From contig NC_133287.1 of assembly GCF_005239225.2 (NCBI RefSeq), forward strand, positions 12,009,493 through 12,073,492: 64,000 nt of DNA, in the 5' to 3' direction. Made by a program: the position numbers and the translations under genes. Position 1 is the first letter of the stretch, and every line of letters starts with the position of its first letter. The notes under the pieces were generated by a model. It saw only the letters and a program-made list of their open reading frames with translations. It was not told the DNA's origin and made no database searches. This stretch comes from Populus alba. Its lineage: Eukaryota; Streptophyta; Magnoliopsida; Malpighiales; Salicaceae. Positions 1-10,707 of the stretch are shown one piece after another.

Positions 1-1110
1 TAGCATGAACACCGTCAGATTAAAGCTTTTTCCTTTTTCTTTAAAAGATAAAGCTAAAACATGGCTACAAAATTTGAGACTAGGATCTATTTGTGTTTGG
101 GATGAAATGCAACAACAATTTTTAAAGAAGTTTTTTCCATCTCACAGAACAAACTCTTTCAAAAGATAAATCACTACTTTCACTCAAAAACATGGAGAAA
201 CATTTTACCAATGTTAGGTAGGTATCGAGACTTGCTTAATACTTGCCCTTATCATGGTTTTGAAACATGGAGATTAGTTTCACATTTTTATAAAGGATTA
301 ACACCTAAACATAGGCAAATGATGGAATTGATGTACAATGGAACTTTTGAAGATAAAAACCCTGATGAAGCAATTGAGTACCTAGACTTGCTAGCTGAAA
401 ATGTTCAAAATTAGGACACTACAGGCACTGATGAGGCACAGGGTAAAACTCAACCTCATACATCTAGTGGAGGTATGTACAACCTTAGGGAAGATCCTGA
501 CCTCCAAGCTAAATTTGCATCTTTAGCTAGAAAAGTCGAGGCACTTAAATGTAAAAAGAGTGGTCAATTAAAATTTGTTCAAGACATTGTGTGTCAAATC
601 TGTGAAACAAATAAACATGCAATCAATGACTATCCAACTTTGCCTTCTTTGAAGGAATGCCTCGATGAACAAGCTCATGCTTTAAATAGTTTTCAAAGGC
701 CCAATCATAATCCATATTTGCAAACATACAACCCTGGTTGGAGAAATCACCCAAATTTCAGTTGGAAGAGTGATAACAAAAATGCACAAAATTCACAGCC
801 GATATTTCAAGCACATCATAATTTTCAAAATTCTCATGGATATGCACCTCATTATGCTCCACCTTCTAGAAGAAATCTTAAGGAAACATTGCATGTATTC
901 ATTGAAAAGTAAGAGACAATCAACACTCAACTTTCTTAAAGCATGACAGATTTTAAATATGCTCTTGCAAAATTCACATCTGCTCTTAGTTTCTAAAAGA
1001 ACGGTAAGTTTCCATCTCAATCACAGCAAAATCCAAAGGGGCAATACAATGCAAATGCAAGTAGTTCTAGAAGTCAACACATGGATCAAGTCATTTTATA
1101 AAACCTGTGA
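1..1110 (+). pseudogene. Degenerate gag of element G
   Basis: Successive frames encode a retrotransposon gag domain (AKTWLQN, then YRDLLNTCPYHGFETW and GLTPKHRQMMELM) and a linker that opens MYNLREDPDLQAKF. A zinc knuckle reads CQICETNKHAINDY; its last Cys is Tyr, so the CCHC site is lost. A Pro/Asn/His-rich C-terminal part follows. The frame is broken by stops near 168, 412, 910, 938 and 995. The same protein is better preserved in elements A (30165-31730) and C (53189-54748). Gag would form the virus-like particle; this copy cannot encode it. Confidence 0.85.
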
Positions 1111-1366
1111 AAATTGTCAAAAGGTAGGATTTATTTCAAAACATAAAGAGTCTTTAGATAATCTTCTATTGACTCTTAAGTCTCATTATAGTGGAGATGT
1201 GCATCGAGCAATTCATGATTTATGGCTCCATTTTCATAGAGAACATGCTCATCATAGTCTTGGGAATCTGACTAAAAAAAAGACCATGTTTGCCGATTTT
1301 AAAGAAAACTGCATGGGAAGCCTATCCCCGACCTATAGAGGGTATTTAAGCCGTTCTTGGACATAA
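1081..1366 (+). pseudogene. Chimeric remnant: integrase finger fused to tail of viral-like cargo ORF
   Basis: One open frame runs through two deletion junctions. After the gag remnant comes FYKTCENCQK, the Cys-Cys half of the integrase HHCC finger, and then directly SLDNLLLTLKSHYSGDVHRA, which is the C-terminal half of the cargo ORF found whole at 51582-52190. All pol sequence between them and the cysteine cluster of the cargo are missing. It is very unlikely to be functional; it records how G lost its coding capacity. Confidence 0.7.
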
Positions 1367-1522
1367 AACCAAGGGAAGGTGTGAGCCACAATCACAACTA
1401 CATGTACATATACATGTTGTTTTTCAAAAAAAAAAAAAAGAACAAAAAAAATGAGAAGAAAGAGAGAGAGACTCTAGCTGGCTTCCATATAGGTGATATG
1501 ATTGTATTTTCTTTTTCTCATC

Positions 1523-1529
1523 TATAAAA
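1523..1529 (+). promoter_or_regulatory. TATA box of the retrotransposon-borne LOG-like gene (copy G)
   Basis: TATAAAA lies 66 bases before the LOG-like ATG and is followed by a pyrimidine-rich leader. The same spacing (67 bases) and flanks recur in elements C (51393-51400) and A (26313-26320), where the box reads TATATAAA. Conservation in three copies suggests the cargo had its own promoter; activity is not shown. Confidence 0.5.
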
Positions 1530-1594
1530 CCTTATTCTTCTTCCCTTCATTTCTACCCAACCCATACATTCTACAAGCATAGACAGGTCTTGAA

Positions 1595-2206
1595 ATGCCA
1601 GGATCCTCAGGTCTTAAAATAAAAAATATTTGTGTTTTTTATGGATCTAGTCCTAAGAAAGAAAAGGAGTTTATAGAATTCGTAACTCATCTTGGTCAAA
1701 TACTAGCTGAGAGAAAGATTCATTTAGTATATACGGGAGGCAGCCTTAGGTTAATGGGGAGTGCATCAACAGTTGTATTCTTAGGAGGCAGTCAAGTTTT
1801 GGGGGTCGTCTTCAAAGCTTTAGTAAAATAGGACATCATTGGAAAAATAATTGGAGAGGAACTACAGGTCTCCACAATGTCTGATCGAATGAATACAATG
1901 TTTAACCATGTTGATGCCTTCATTACCTTACCAGGTGGTTTGCGCACATTGGAAGAGATCTTTCATATTTCCTCCTGGGTCCAACTGCACATTCACCATA
2001 AACCTATAAGTTTGTTAAATGTTAATGGTTTTTATGATAATTTGTTATCTTTTCTTGATCAAGCTGTGGAACAACAATTTCTAACATCTTCGGCACGACA
2101 AATCATAATCTCTATTGCTACTGCTGAACAATTGATTGACCAACTACAATCTTTTATCCCTGTAATTGATCCCTCCATGAGTCGCATAAATTGGTCAACT
2201 ACATAA
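1595..2206 (+). pseudogene. LOG: LOG-like cytokinin phosphoribohydrolase, copy G (inactivated)
   Basis: A 204-codon frame without introns is interrupted by one TAG at 1829-1831. LOG enzymes release active cytokinin bases from cytokinin riboside monophosphates. The Rossmann-type start (ICVFYGSS), the glycine loop and the PGGxGTxxE region are all recognisable. The loop reads TGGSLRLMG instead of GGGSxGLMG, and the catalytic stretch reads PGGLRTLEE, with Arg in place of the second conserved Gly. With the stop codon this copy should be dead. Plant LOG genes have several introns, so the intronless form points to capture through an RNA intermediate. Length (about 204 residues) matches the family. 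Confidence 0.85.
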
Positions 2207-3481
2207 AGCCGTAAAAAGCTTAAATTGGATTTAAGCCTTCATTTGTGAAATCTTGTGTCTTTTGGTTTTGTTAATAGCACATTATTTTGTTTTGTTATTT
2301 CTTATATTTGTTTAAGTGTGTTTCAGGTTTGTCACTATTCGTTGTTTCAGGTGATGTCTTCTATACTCCATCTTTCTACCTTAGGACATTGAGGACAATG
2401 TTTCATTTTGGTTGGGGGGAGAGGGTAGTAGTTGACATAAAAAAAAAACTTACTAACTGTTTTTGCTATTATTAAAACCATTTGACAAAATTGGTATTAC
2501 TATGATGGCAGAGTAAGGGAGAATTTTATTGACTCTAGAGACGCATCTTAGTAAACATTTTCCAATGGTTATTTGCAATATTCATAACAAGGTCTATCAC
2601 ATACTTCTCCTAAAATATTTAGGTTTACAAACTCTCATATTATTATCAATTGACTCTGCTCATATACTCATTTAACAAGTATTCTTAAACCTTTATTTTC
2701 ACACACACTTTAACATATGATTGTGGGTTGCACATTGGATTATTACATTATTTATGTTCTTTTGTTAAAGGTAACAACTAAGGGAAAGGGATAATGCATA
2801 ATTTGCAAAAAAAAAACACAAAAAAATGATAATAAATGTAATTAAATAAATAAATAAAAACATAAATAAGTTTGGTTTCGTAGCCTCCCTAACCTAAACA
2901 ATTAAGCCCGAAGGGGTGTTTTAACACCTAATACCCTAAAGTCAACTGACTTGGAAGCTATTGGTCCAATGTTTGTTACATGGGTTGAGGAGAAAAGCTT
3001 AAGGGAATCAAACATTGCACTATCTACGTATTAGTATCTACAACCCAAGTTACTAAGCTCGTAGGGGTGTCTCAACACCTAATGCCCTAAGACCAACTGG
3101 TTTAGGAGTCATTAACCAAAAGCTCGCTACATGGGTTAAATATGCATTGTGTTTTAAGTTATAAGTATATATATTCAAAAAAAAAAGAAGATAATAATAC
3201 CAACCCAAGGAAGTTAGCCTTAAACATTAGAACAAAATATTATTTTCTTCCAATAAAAGCCCTATTATCTATGTTTTCATACATTGAGCACATAAAAAGG
3301 AAGGATTATTAATATTTTGTTTAAGAGGAATTGAGCAGATATATGAAGTTAATGAGAGTTTATTTATCTGAATAGATTAATAGAAGTTGAATAATGAATG
3401 CCTTGCTTTGTGGAATTTATAAATTGTTTTTCTATTTTAACGCTTTGATTACTAGGGATTAGTAATAAGTTGGTTAGGGGA
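2207..3481 (+). other. Conserved noncoding module between LOG-like gene and 3' LTR (element G)
   Basis: No credible ORF is present. It contains a G-rich purine tract (ttggggggagaggg) near 2412, a pair of about 150-bp imperfect repeats (2880-3145) and ends in the purine tract next to the LTR. The same module, with the same order of motifs, is present in element C at 49478-50672 (opposite strand), so it is a fixed part of this subfamily. It occupies the place where Athila elements have their env-like/3' noncoding region. Confidence 0.7.
2880..3145 (+). repeat. Two diverged ~150-bp direct repeats with hairpins
   Basis: Each unit contains aggggtgt-(tttt or ctca)-acacctaat, a ccctaa motif, a short inverted piece around caactg and then catgggtt. 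GGTGTT/AACACC (2915-2928) and GGTGT/ACACC (3066-3079) form small hairpins. The start-to-start distance is about 151 bases. The counterpart pair in element C lies at about 49838-50085. Confidence 0.65.
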
Positions 3482-4158
3482 TGATTAGTACTTAAAAGGT
3501 GCATTTTTTTCAAGGTTTTATATCATCATTTTGCACTTGAAGTATCAATAACTCCTTAACTAAAGCAGGCTTTATGATAACATATCTAATAATATAAGAT
3601 ATCTTTAATTTATGGTAAATGTTCATCTTAAATGCAGGCCTATCACATAAATGAAAGGATTGATTGATGAGTTTAAGTATTGAAATTGAAAGGACAAATA
3701 GAGAGCCAAACTTAGAAAAGAGATATTGGTGCAGTCCAAACTGGAACACTGTTCGGTAAATAGGTCATATCTCGAGTTCTAGATGTCCAAATGCCCTCAA
3801 TGTTTTGGACAGATTTAGTAAGACATAGGCCTACAACTTTCATGTGGAGTCCAAGATTTAAAAAGGTCGTTTTCAAGTCCAAATTATAGCCACAACGGAG
3901 AAGTCCGAATCTGTCCTGTAGCCCAAACACTATTCAGTGTTCAGCTCATATCTCAAGTTCTAGAAGCCTAAATGACCTCAATTTTTTTTCTAGGAAAGAT
4001 AAGACAATTTACTATAACTTTTATGAGTACAGGTAGTTCCTGTTTTGATGGTAGCAATGACGTTTTATTCAAACAAGAAGATAAGGGTTTTCACCAAGTC
4101 AAGAGTTAGCCACCCACTTAACAATTAGTCATCAAATCAATAGTTTCAAATTTTGGCC

Positions 4159-4166
4159 TATAAAAG
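4159..4166 (+). promoter_or_regulatory. LTR-A TATA box
   Basis: ggccTATAAAAGgagg is conserved in the LTR-A copies at 16705-16712 (plus), 19464-19471 and 42238-42245 (both minus) and is altered in the C copy near 56189. It is the likely transcription start region of the retrotransposon. Confidence 0.6.
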
Positions 4167-4797
4167 GAGGCATTTGCCATGCATTTAGGCATCTTGGTTG
4201 TTTAGATCAAGATCATGCTCTTTATTTCTTTCTTTTTATTTTTGTAATGTTTAAGTTTTATTTCATGTTATATTTTCCTTAATATAACAACATGGTGTTA
4301 GAATAGGTATTTTATAAACTCAACATGGACTTCAATGTTTATATCCAAGAAAGTTTGTTATTAACATGTCTTATCTTTTTATCTTACTAATTCTTAATAC
4401 CTTGCTTGTTGAATGGTTAATCTAGATTTGTATTGTATAACACTTGGTACAACAAATGCTTGGCACTTTCATAGCCAATCGTATGGTATAACCTACACAT
4501 GTGCTATGAAAGGAACTTGACTTGTTGTTAACATAAGTTAGCATCATGAATTTCTGACAATATTTAAAAGTTTGGTGTTACTTAAATAAGATAATTAATA
4601 TGATCATGTTAAAAATTTATAATGAAAATCATCTGATTGGAACTCCTTTGTGTGGTTTCCAGTTGATTAATAAAACGAGTTTATACTATACTTATTTCTA
4701 ATACCATTAGTGGATCCTCTAACCTTGACAATTGTTTTATCATTGTTTAATCCTTACATCAATATCCCATAAAATTCTCATTAACTCTTTATTTTAT

Positions 4798-4798
<1 letters not shown>

Positions 4799-4837
<39 letters not shown>
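4799..4837. repeat. (TA)n microsatellite
   Basis: Uninterrupted TA dinucleotides lie within the 3' LTR of element G. Other copies of the LTR have triplet repeats (TTA/CTA or AAT/GTA) at the corresponding position. Confidence 0.9.
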
Positions 4838-4840
<3 letters not shown>

Positions 4841-4950
4841 TGTAATTTATATAGTTCACCTTCCTGTGGTTCGACCCCGATCTTGCCGGGTTATTTATTA
4901 CTTCGACACTCCTGCACTTGGGATAAGACATCAATTTGTTGGTCATGTCA

Positions 4951-6057
4951 GGCAGTCTCCTAGTTTCTTTTTAAATAAAGACACATGGAAGACAGGATGT
5001 ATACTTGATTCTTCAGGAAGCTTTAGCTTATACGCCACCTTGCCAATCCGTTGTTCAATCTGATAGGAACTATAAAAGCGATTAGCCAATTTTTTACATG
5101 CTCGTTTGAAAACTGATTGTTGATGGTAGGAATGAAGTTTAAGGAAAACCCAATCTCCATCCTGGAATTCAATATCATGCCTTTTTGAGTTAGCTAATTA
5201 TTGCATGCGGTTATTAGCAGCATGTAAGTTGGCCTTGAGCAAACTCAATATTTCATCTCTAGTGGCAAGTTGTTGATCTACTTCATTCACCGATGACATT
5301 CTTATGCGGTAGTGTGCAATTATTGGTGGTAGACGTCTATATAGAGCTTGAAATGGGGTCATGCCAAACGAAGCATGATAAGTTGTGTTATACCAGAACT
5401 CAAACCAAGGTAGAAAAGAATTCCATTTTCTGGGTTGTTGATGGACAAAGCAACGAAGATATTGTTCGACACACCTGTCGACAACTTCAGATTGTCCATC
5501 TGTTTGTGGATGATAAGTAGAACTCATCTGCAATTTTGTGCTTGACATTTTAAAGAACTGATGCCAAAAATGGCTGATAAATATTGGATCTCTATCACTA
5601 ATAATGGATCTTGGCATACCATGAAGTTTCACCACACCTTCAACAAATTTCTCAACCACCATTTTTGCAGTATAAGGATGAGCCAACACCAATAAATGTG
5701 TAGACTTACTAAAGTGATCAACAACAACTAAAATGGTGTTCTTTCCACCAAATTATGGAAGGCCCTCAATGAAATCCATCATGATGTCGTCCTAAACTTG
5801 ACATGGAATAGGTAACGGTTGTAATAATCCTGCTAGTGAGAGCATGTTAGTTTAGCTCATTGGCATGCATCACAAGAAGAAACATATTCTTTCACCTTGC
5901 GAGCCATTGATGGCCAATAAAACTGTTGAGCAAGCCGTTTACAAGTGTGAAGTACCCCTGAATTCCCCCCAAGATGTGAGTCATGTAATTCACGCAACAG
6001 TTGCTGAATGATGTCAGAATTAGAGGGTATCACTACTCTATTCTTGTAATGAAGCAA
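4951..6057 (-). pseudogene. Integrase of element F
   Basis: The H2C2 finger appears at 5857-6057 (LHDSHLGG, then FYWPSMARKVKEYV and CDAC). The core follows at 5198-5692 and shows the second catalytic Asp (IISDRDPIF) and the Glu (HPQTDGQSEVVDRC). The region with the first Asp, 5693-5856, is frame-broken. The C-terminal GPY/F-type region continues in 4951-5197 (LPEESSIHPVF) and is cut by the LTR of element G. Integrase would join the cDNA ends to host DNA; this copy is not functional. Confidence 0.85.
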
Positions 6058-6363
6058 CCCAAGACATTTTCACCACATATAGGGTATGTTCGGGTTCTTA
6101 ATTGCCACTTTACCAATTTTCTACATGAAAGGATGAGAAACAACCTCTTCTTTGATATTATTCCATACCTGAGTTTGTGGGACATATAAGGTTGTAAGAC
6201 ATGGGCTGCCTATCATGCATGAAAGTGCATCTACAGCTGAATTCTCCTTGCCCGGCTTGTACACTATCTCATACTTATACCCTAGTAGCTTTGATACCCA
6301 TTTCTACTATTCTAGGGTAATGATACGCTACTCCAATAGATATTTAAGGTTGCACTGGTCTGT

Positions 6364-7119
6364 TTAGATTAAAAATTTATGGCCTAACAAATATGGTCTC
6401 CACAACTGGACGGCTACAACAATGGCCAGCATTTCTCTTGCATATGTTGACCATGTGCATTTTGACAGCCCTAAAGCTCGACTTATGAAAGCTATAGGAC
6501 ATCCCTGTTGAGATATAAAGGCACCAATTCCATCCCTAAAAGCATCAAACTCAATAACAAAAGGCTCATCAAAATTAGGCATGGCAAGTGTTGGTGTGGA
6601 AGTCATTACCTTTTTAAGGTCCGCAAAGGCTACTTGTGCTTCATCATTCCAACAAAATTGTCCTTTCCTTAATAGAGTTGTAAGTGAACGAGCAAGAACC
6701 CATAATTGAGAACAAATTTCCTATAGTAAACTTGTAAGGCCTAAAAATCCACGCAACTCAGAATTCATAATATTCATAATGGCTTAAAAAGTGGAGGAAG
6801 CATTACAAAGACCAAATGGCATGACTAAATATTCATAATGATCATTGTGGGTACGAAATGCAGTTTTATGAATATCAGTTGGAGATACCCTAACATGATG
6901 GTAACCAGCGGTCAAATCTAGTTTAGTAAAAAAAACTACCCTATGTAGTTCATCTAACATGTCATCTATAATAGGAATAGGAAATTGATCTTTAATGGTC
7001 ATAGCATTAAGGACTCTATAATCGGTGCAGAAATGCCATGTGCCATCTTTTTTTTTTACTAACAAGACAAGAGATGAAAAAGGGCTAGTGCTTGATCTTA
7101 TAAATCCCAATTTTAACAT
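6364..7119 (-). pseudogene. Reverse transcriptase / RNase H fragments of element F
   Basis: 7119-6784 encodes the RT fingers and palm start: [16 protein letters not shown], then motif [12 protein letters not shown] with its catalytic Asp kept, then MPFGLCNA. The part with the YxDD box (about 6607-6783) is interrupted by stops and not continuous. 6606-6364 encodes the RNase H start (FVIEFDAFRDGIGA; the usual TDAS-type stretch is altered) up to YAREMLAIVVAVQLWRPYLLG. It is a broken pol segment of the same element as the integrase at 4951-6057. Confidence 0.85.
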
Positions 7120-7579
7120 GTCTTGAACTTGTTTTCATCTTTTTAAAAATAGGTATACCTGTATGTTCTTACATTGACAGGCTCAGTTCCTTCTTTAAGA
7201 GTGATGATGTGGTCAATCTCTCTTACTAGGGGTAATTGTTCTGGTGCTTGAAAAATGTCTTTAAAATCCTTCAATAGCTGCTGCATTTCTGACTCAACCC
7301 TATTTTCTGTACTAGTAACTCAGCTTCAGTTTGCAAATAAATAGCAAACATTGATTTACCCTAGCATAATTCCTTTGATACATCCTTTATAGATGCAGGT
7401 TGAATGTGTTGGGCATCTATTCCTTGTAGCTTCTGTATTTGATTATTCCATCTGAACTCCATGGTCAATTTTTTCCAATCACAAGCCACTGTCCCCAAAT
7501 GCTCTAACCATTGAACTCTTAGAACCAAGTCCAAGCCGCATAATGGTAAAGCATAAAGAGTTAGAAAGAATGGAATACC

Positions 7580-8818
7580 TTAAAGCAAGACTTGTATGTT
7601 TTCAAATCTCCCTAGACATTTTAATGGGTTCCCATTTACCACCTTCACATTGAAAGGCTTAGTTGGTATCACTAGAAGTTGTAGCCAAATAGCGATTCGT
7701 TCGCTAATAAAATTGTTGGTTGACCCGCTATCAATGAGGACATTCAAATCTTGATTCTCAATTCGCGCCATAATTCGCATAGTACTAGTAGTTGACCATC
7801 CAGTAAGAGCATGTAGTGATATTTGAGGTTCATCAACTACGCGCTCCTCATCATCTTCCATGCTCAAATCATAATCCCCTTCCAATAACAAAAGCTGGGG
7901 TTTACGACACTTATGGCTTTGAGTGAATTTGTCATCACAATTAAAGCAGAGACCTTGAGATCGCCTCTTTTGCATTTCATCCCAAGCAAGGCGTTTCATG
8001 GGCATGGTAGCTAGTGTCTTTGTTGGAGAGAAGGAAGCAATTTGATTATGATTGAAGGGTAATTGCTTACTGTTTCTTCGCTAGCAAGTTAATTGCTCAT
8101 CCCGCATTCGTGCTAGGCTTATTGCCTCCTTCAATGACTTGGGTTTGAACATTCTTATTCCTTCTACAATTTATGTTTCCAGGCCTCCCATAAATGTCTC
8201 CACTAATGCTTTTTGAGTCTATCCTTGCACCTGATTCCCAAACCTCTCAAATTCTTTTTGATAGTCACGTAATGAGCCCCTTTGTTTCACCCTTGATAGA
8301 GCTTCGTCAAAATCCTCACACTCTAGCAAACCAAATCTCACCCATAATTCTTCCTCAAAAATCAGCCACATCACCTCCCTTTCTTCGTCTTTGTAAGCAC
8401 GTCTCTACCATTGCCACCACTGGTTTGCTTCGCCTTGGAGATGGAAAGATGCCAATGACACCTTTTGTGCTTTGGTAGTGCCTTGATACTCAAAGAATTG
8501 ATCTACTCTATTGAACCATTCAGTGGGGTCATTTCCCAACTATATTGGAAACTCGAGTTTCGCCAATTTAGATGAGAACATTTGCCTTCCCCTATCTATT
8601 TTCTCCATGAGTTCTTCTTGATTATGGCGAGTTCATCCACTACAGTCATTGGTGTTGCTGCTTGACCCTTCTTTGTTTGATAGTAATGCCTCTGTTAGCT
8701 TGTTAATGTTACTTTCCATTTGGTGAATCTTGTCAATAATGTTAAGCTCCAGTCGACTCATTCCATCTTGAAGTCCTCCCAGCCTCATTTCAAGATTTTC
8801 AATTTGTTCCTTGTTCAT
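7580..8818 (-). pseudogene. Gag and protease of element F
   Basis: 8818-8633 gives a coiled-coil N-terminus (MNKEQIENLEMRLGGLQDG). The central gag domain (8006-8632) is frame-broken. 8005-7580 carries a zinc knuckle (CFNCDDKFTQSHKC) followed by the aspartic protease start LNVLIDSGSTNNFI, with the catalytic D-S-G intact. The gag start is about 17 bases after the primer site, as expected at the 5' end of the element. Confidence 0.8.
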
Positions 8819-8834
8819 TGTTATTATAAAGTAA

Positions 8835-8847
8835 CTCTAATACCAAA
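8835..8847 (-). promoter_or_regulatory. Primer binding site of element F (initiator tRNA-Met type)
   Basis: On the minus strand this reads TTTGGTATTAGAG, close to the TGGTATCAGAGC primer site used by many plant retroelements. It lies directly after the LTR end (CCTATCA). Confidence 0.65.
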
Positions 8848-9126
8848 TGATAGGTCCCAGTCAAAGCTATTGATATTTTGCAATAGAATTCTTCTTTGGG
8901 CGAGAATTGACCACAAGCATTTGTTATTGAATAATTAAATGATTTTTCTCTGCATAATTCCAGAGTTTAAATACATGAATGACTAACAGACTCTTCTAAA
9001 AATACTAGCACAACTACATGAAATCAGGACTCTAGCAACTGATTCCTACTAAATAGCTAGCATTTATTCAAACCACAAAACAGACTTCACTCCTTCTTTC
9101 TGGTTACCTTTACTTAGGAGTATCTG
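8848..9126 (-). mobile_element. 5' LTR of element F (approximate)
   Basis: The LTR end (CA on the minus strand) is fixed by the primer site at 8835-8847. The outer end is inferred from the start of a different AT-rich repeat near 9127 and is uncertain by tens of bases. Confidence 0.5.
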
Positions 9127-9375
9127 GGAACACAGTGCAAACTGCGTTCCCTTAAAATTTGAAAAAAAATTGTTTAAAATGAAAAAAATTTTATGTTTTC
9201 GGATCGTTTTGATATTCTGATATTAAAAATAATTAAAAAAAAATTTTTATTAAAAATATTTTTTATTTAAAAATTTATTAAAAATTTTATTTTTAACATT
9301 AGCATATCAAGATAATCTAAAAACACAAAAAAAAAAAAAAAAACTTGAGACAATTTTTTTTTTTTTTTAAAAGCA
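9127..9375. repeat. Salicaceae-type MITE-like AT-rich repeat
   Basis: It begins gggaacacagtgcaaact and is followed by poly-A/T-rich sequence with the phrases gatcgttttgatattctgat and taacattagcatatcaa. I recognise this as a very common dispersed poplar/willow repeat, but terminal repeats could not be fixed by eye. A long A/T run lies at 9329-9370. Confidence 0.45.
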
Positions 9376-10440
9376 TGATCATGCCACTTGCCAAACATGT
9401 ACTTTAGGTGTTGTGTTCTAGAAAATATGGTGTGGTTGGATGATAGTTTTTTTAATGTACATAAAAAGCCACTATCAAAAAATAAGTTTTATATGTTTTT
9501 CATTAATTTTTTTAAGTGAGTCAAAATATATATATATATATATATATACATGCTCAACTACACCGTACTCTCAACACACCCGTTGTGTTTCACGTAAGGG
9601 AGAATTTGCATTAAGACACAGATGTACTTCAAGTTGTCTCCATTTGTGCCAACATCAACTGATCCGGTCACAACCAGAAAAAAAAATTAAAATAAAATAA
9701 AAAAACTCATTTTCAATCTCTTCATTAATTCCGTTTAATAGGTAACTTCTTAAATAAAGTGTCATTACCACACACGTCAATTTTGATTGCGAGTTATAAA
9801 TAGAAAATTATGGAAATTAAGTAGACAATTACAGAAAAATAAGTACATTTTTAAATAAGTAATATTCAAAATTTCAGCATTCAACTACTGAAACAATAGT
9901 TATAACAACACCTAGTTCTATGATTCTCGTAATTGTTACTTCTAGTCTTGCAATGACATAAAAATCGTAACATCAAGCTACCATAACCACGACGTCATGG
10001 TAGGATAGATGTCTCCTCCAGAGCAAGAGGTAAAAACAAAGAAAGAGTGAGATCTTGCAGATAGAACAGAATGCCCTTTGTTTCTTTTGATAGGAAAAAC
10101 GGCATGAAATTATGCCACTAAACGGGGGAAATTTCCCAAGAGAAACACTTGCATCAGCACTGGTACAGCACAGGAACCCCCAGCATAAATTAGCATGCAA
10201 CTATAAATTTCCCGTCTCCGAAGTACCATAAAGTTTTCCTAGAAAGACAGCTCCTGCGTAACAAAACCTGTCCTTTTCAAGTACAAGCCGGATATTTTGC
10301 CTTCAATTCTCCCTCACTAGGTAGGTATCATAGGTAAACTATTGGATTGATTTTAAGTTTTAAAGAACGACAGGAAACATGTCTACTTTTGGGATTTCAG
10401 GAGAAATCTAAAGGACACGAGCGAGAGAGATAGAGAGAAA
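9376..10440. other. Intergenic sequence downstream of the PCO gene
   Basis: No coding signature was found. It has a short (TA)n run at about 9528-9549 and ordinary AT-rich sequence. Open frames here (for example 9973-10200, minus) lack any recognisable domain and read like chance frames. Confidence 0.5.
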
Positions 10441-10707
10441 GATGATAAAAAAGTGCACTTTTAACACTTTCTCATTCAGCTATTGAGCTATCAACCTCTT
10501 TCCGGTGCACTTACAAGATGGTCCCTTTTATGTACAGAAGCTATAGTGAAAAGGCACCATGTGCCTTGTGTTGTGTTCAACAAGAAAAGAAAGGATAAAA
10601 AAAAAAAAAAAAAAGAGCATACAAGGTAAAACGAAATAAAAGATCTAATGCTAATCTGCTACTCAAAATGGTTGGCAGGCAATGACAACATGTAGTGTAC
10701 AGCAGGC

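Larger units (their letters stand above)
1..4950 (+). mobile_element. Element G: 3' part of Athila-like Ty3/gypsy retrotransposon carrying a LOG-like gene
   Basis: The order on the plus strand is broken gag, a short integrase-finger remnant, the tail of the viral-like cargo ORF, a LOG-like frame, a noncoding module, a purine tract (ttggttagggga) and the 3' LTR. Its 5' end lies outside the window. RT, RNase H and the integrase core are absent, so this copy is non-autonomous. It ends at 4950 and abuts the chromovirus F, into which it appears to have inserted; the expected left target duplicate would read GGCAG outside the window. Family assignment rests on similarity to elements A and C, which have the tRNA-Asp primer site typical of Athila. 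Confidence 0.85.
3482..4950 (+). mobile_element. 3' LTR (family LTR-A) of element G
   Basis: It starts TGATTAGTAC directly after the purine tract ttggttagggga and ends GGTCATGTCA. A TATAAAAG promoter box is at 4159-4166. A (TA)n microsatellite sits at about 4799-4837. The last 100 bases (gttcgaccccgatcttgccgg onward) match the ends of all other LTR-A copies in the window. Confidence 0.85.
4951..9126 (-). mobile_element. Element F: degraded chromovirus (Ty3/gypsy), 5' portion
   Basis: Reading the minus strand from 9126 downward: a short LTR, a primer site like initiator tRNA-Met, gag, zinc knuckle, protease, RT, RNase H, integrase finger and integrase core. At 4951 it is cut by insertion of element G; the rest would lie left of the window. 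The short LTR (about 280 bp) and compact pol suggest a Reina-like chromovirus, but no chromodomain is visible before truncation. All frames are broken. Confidence 0.85.

Noticed and set aside
8194..8478. 94-codon plus-strand ORF
   Set aside because: It is the antisense shadow of the gag region of element F.
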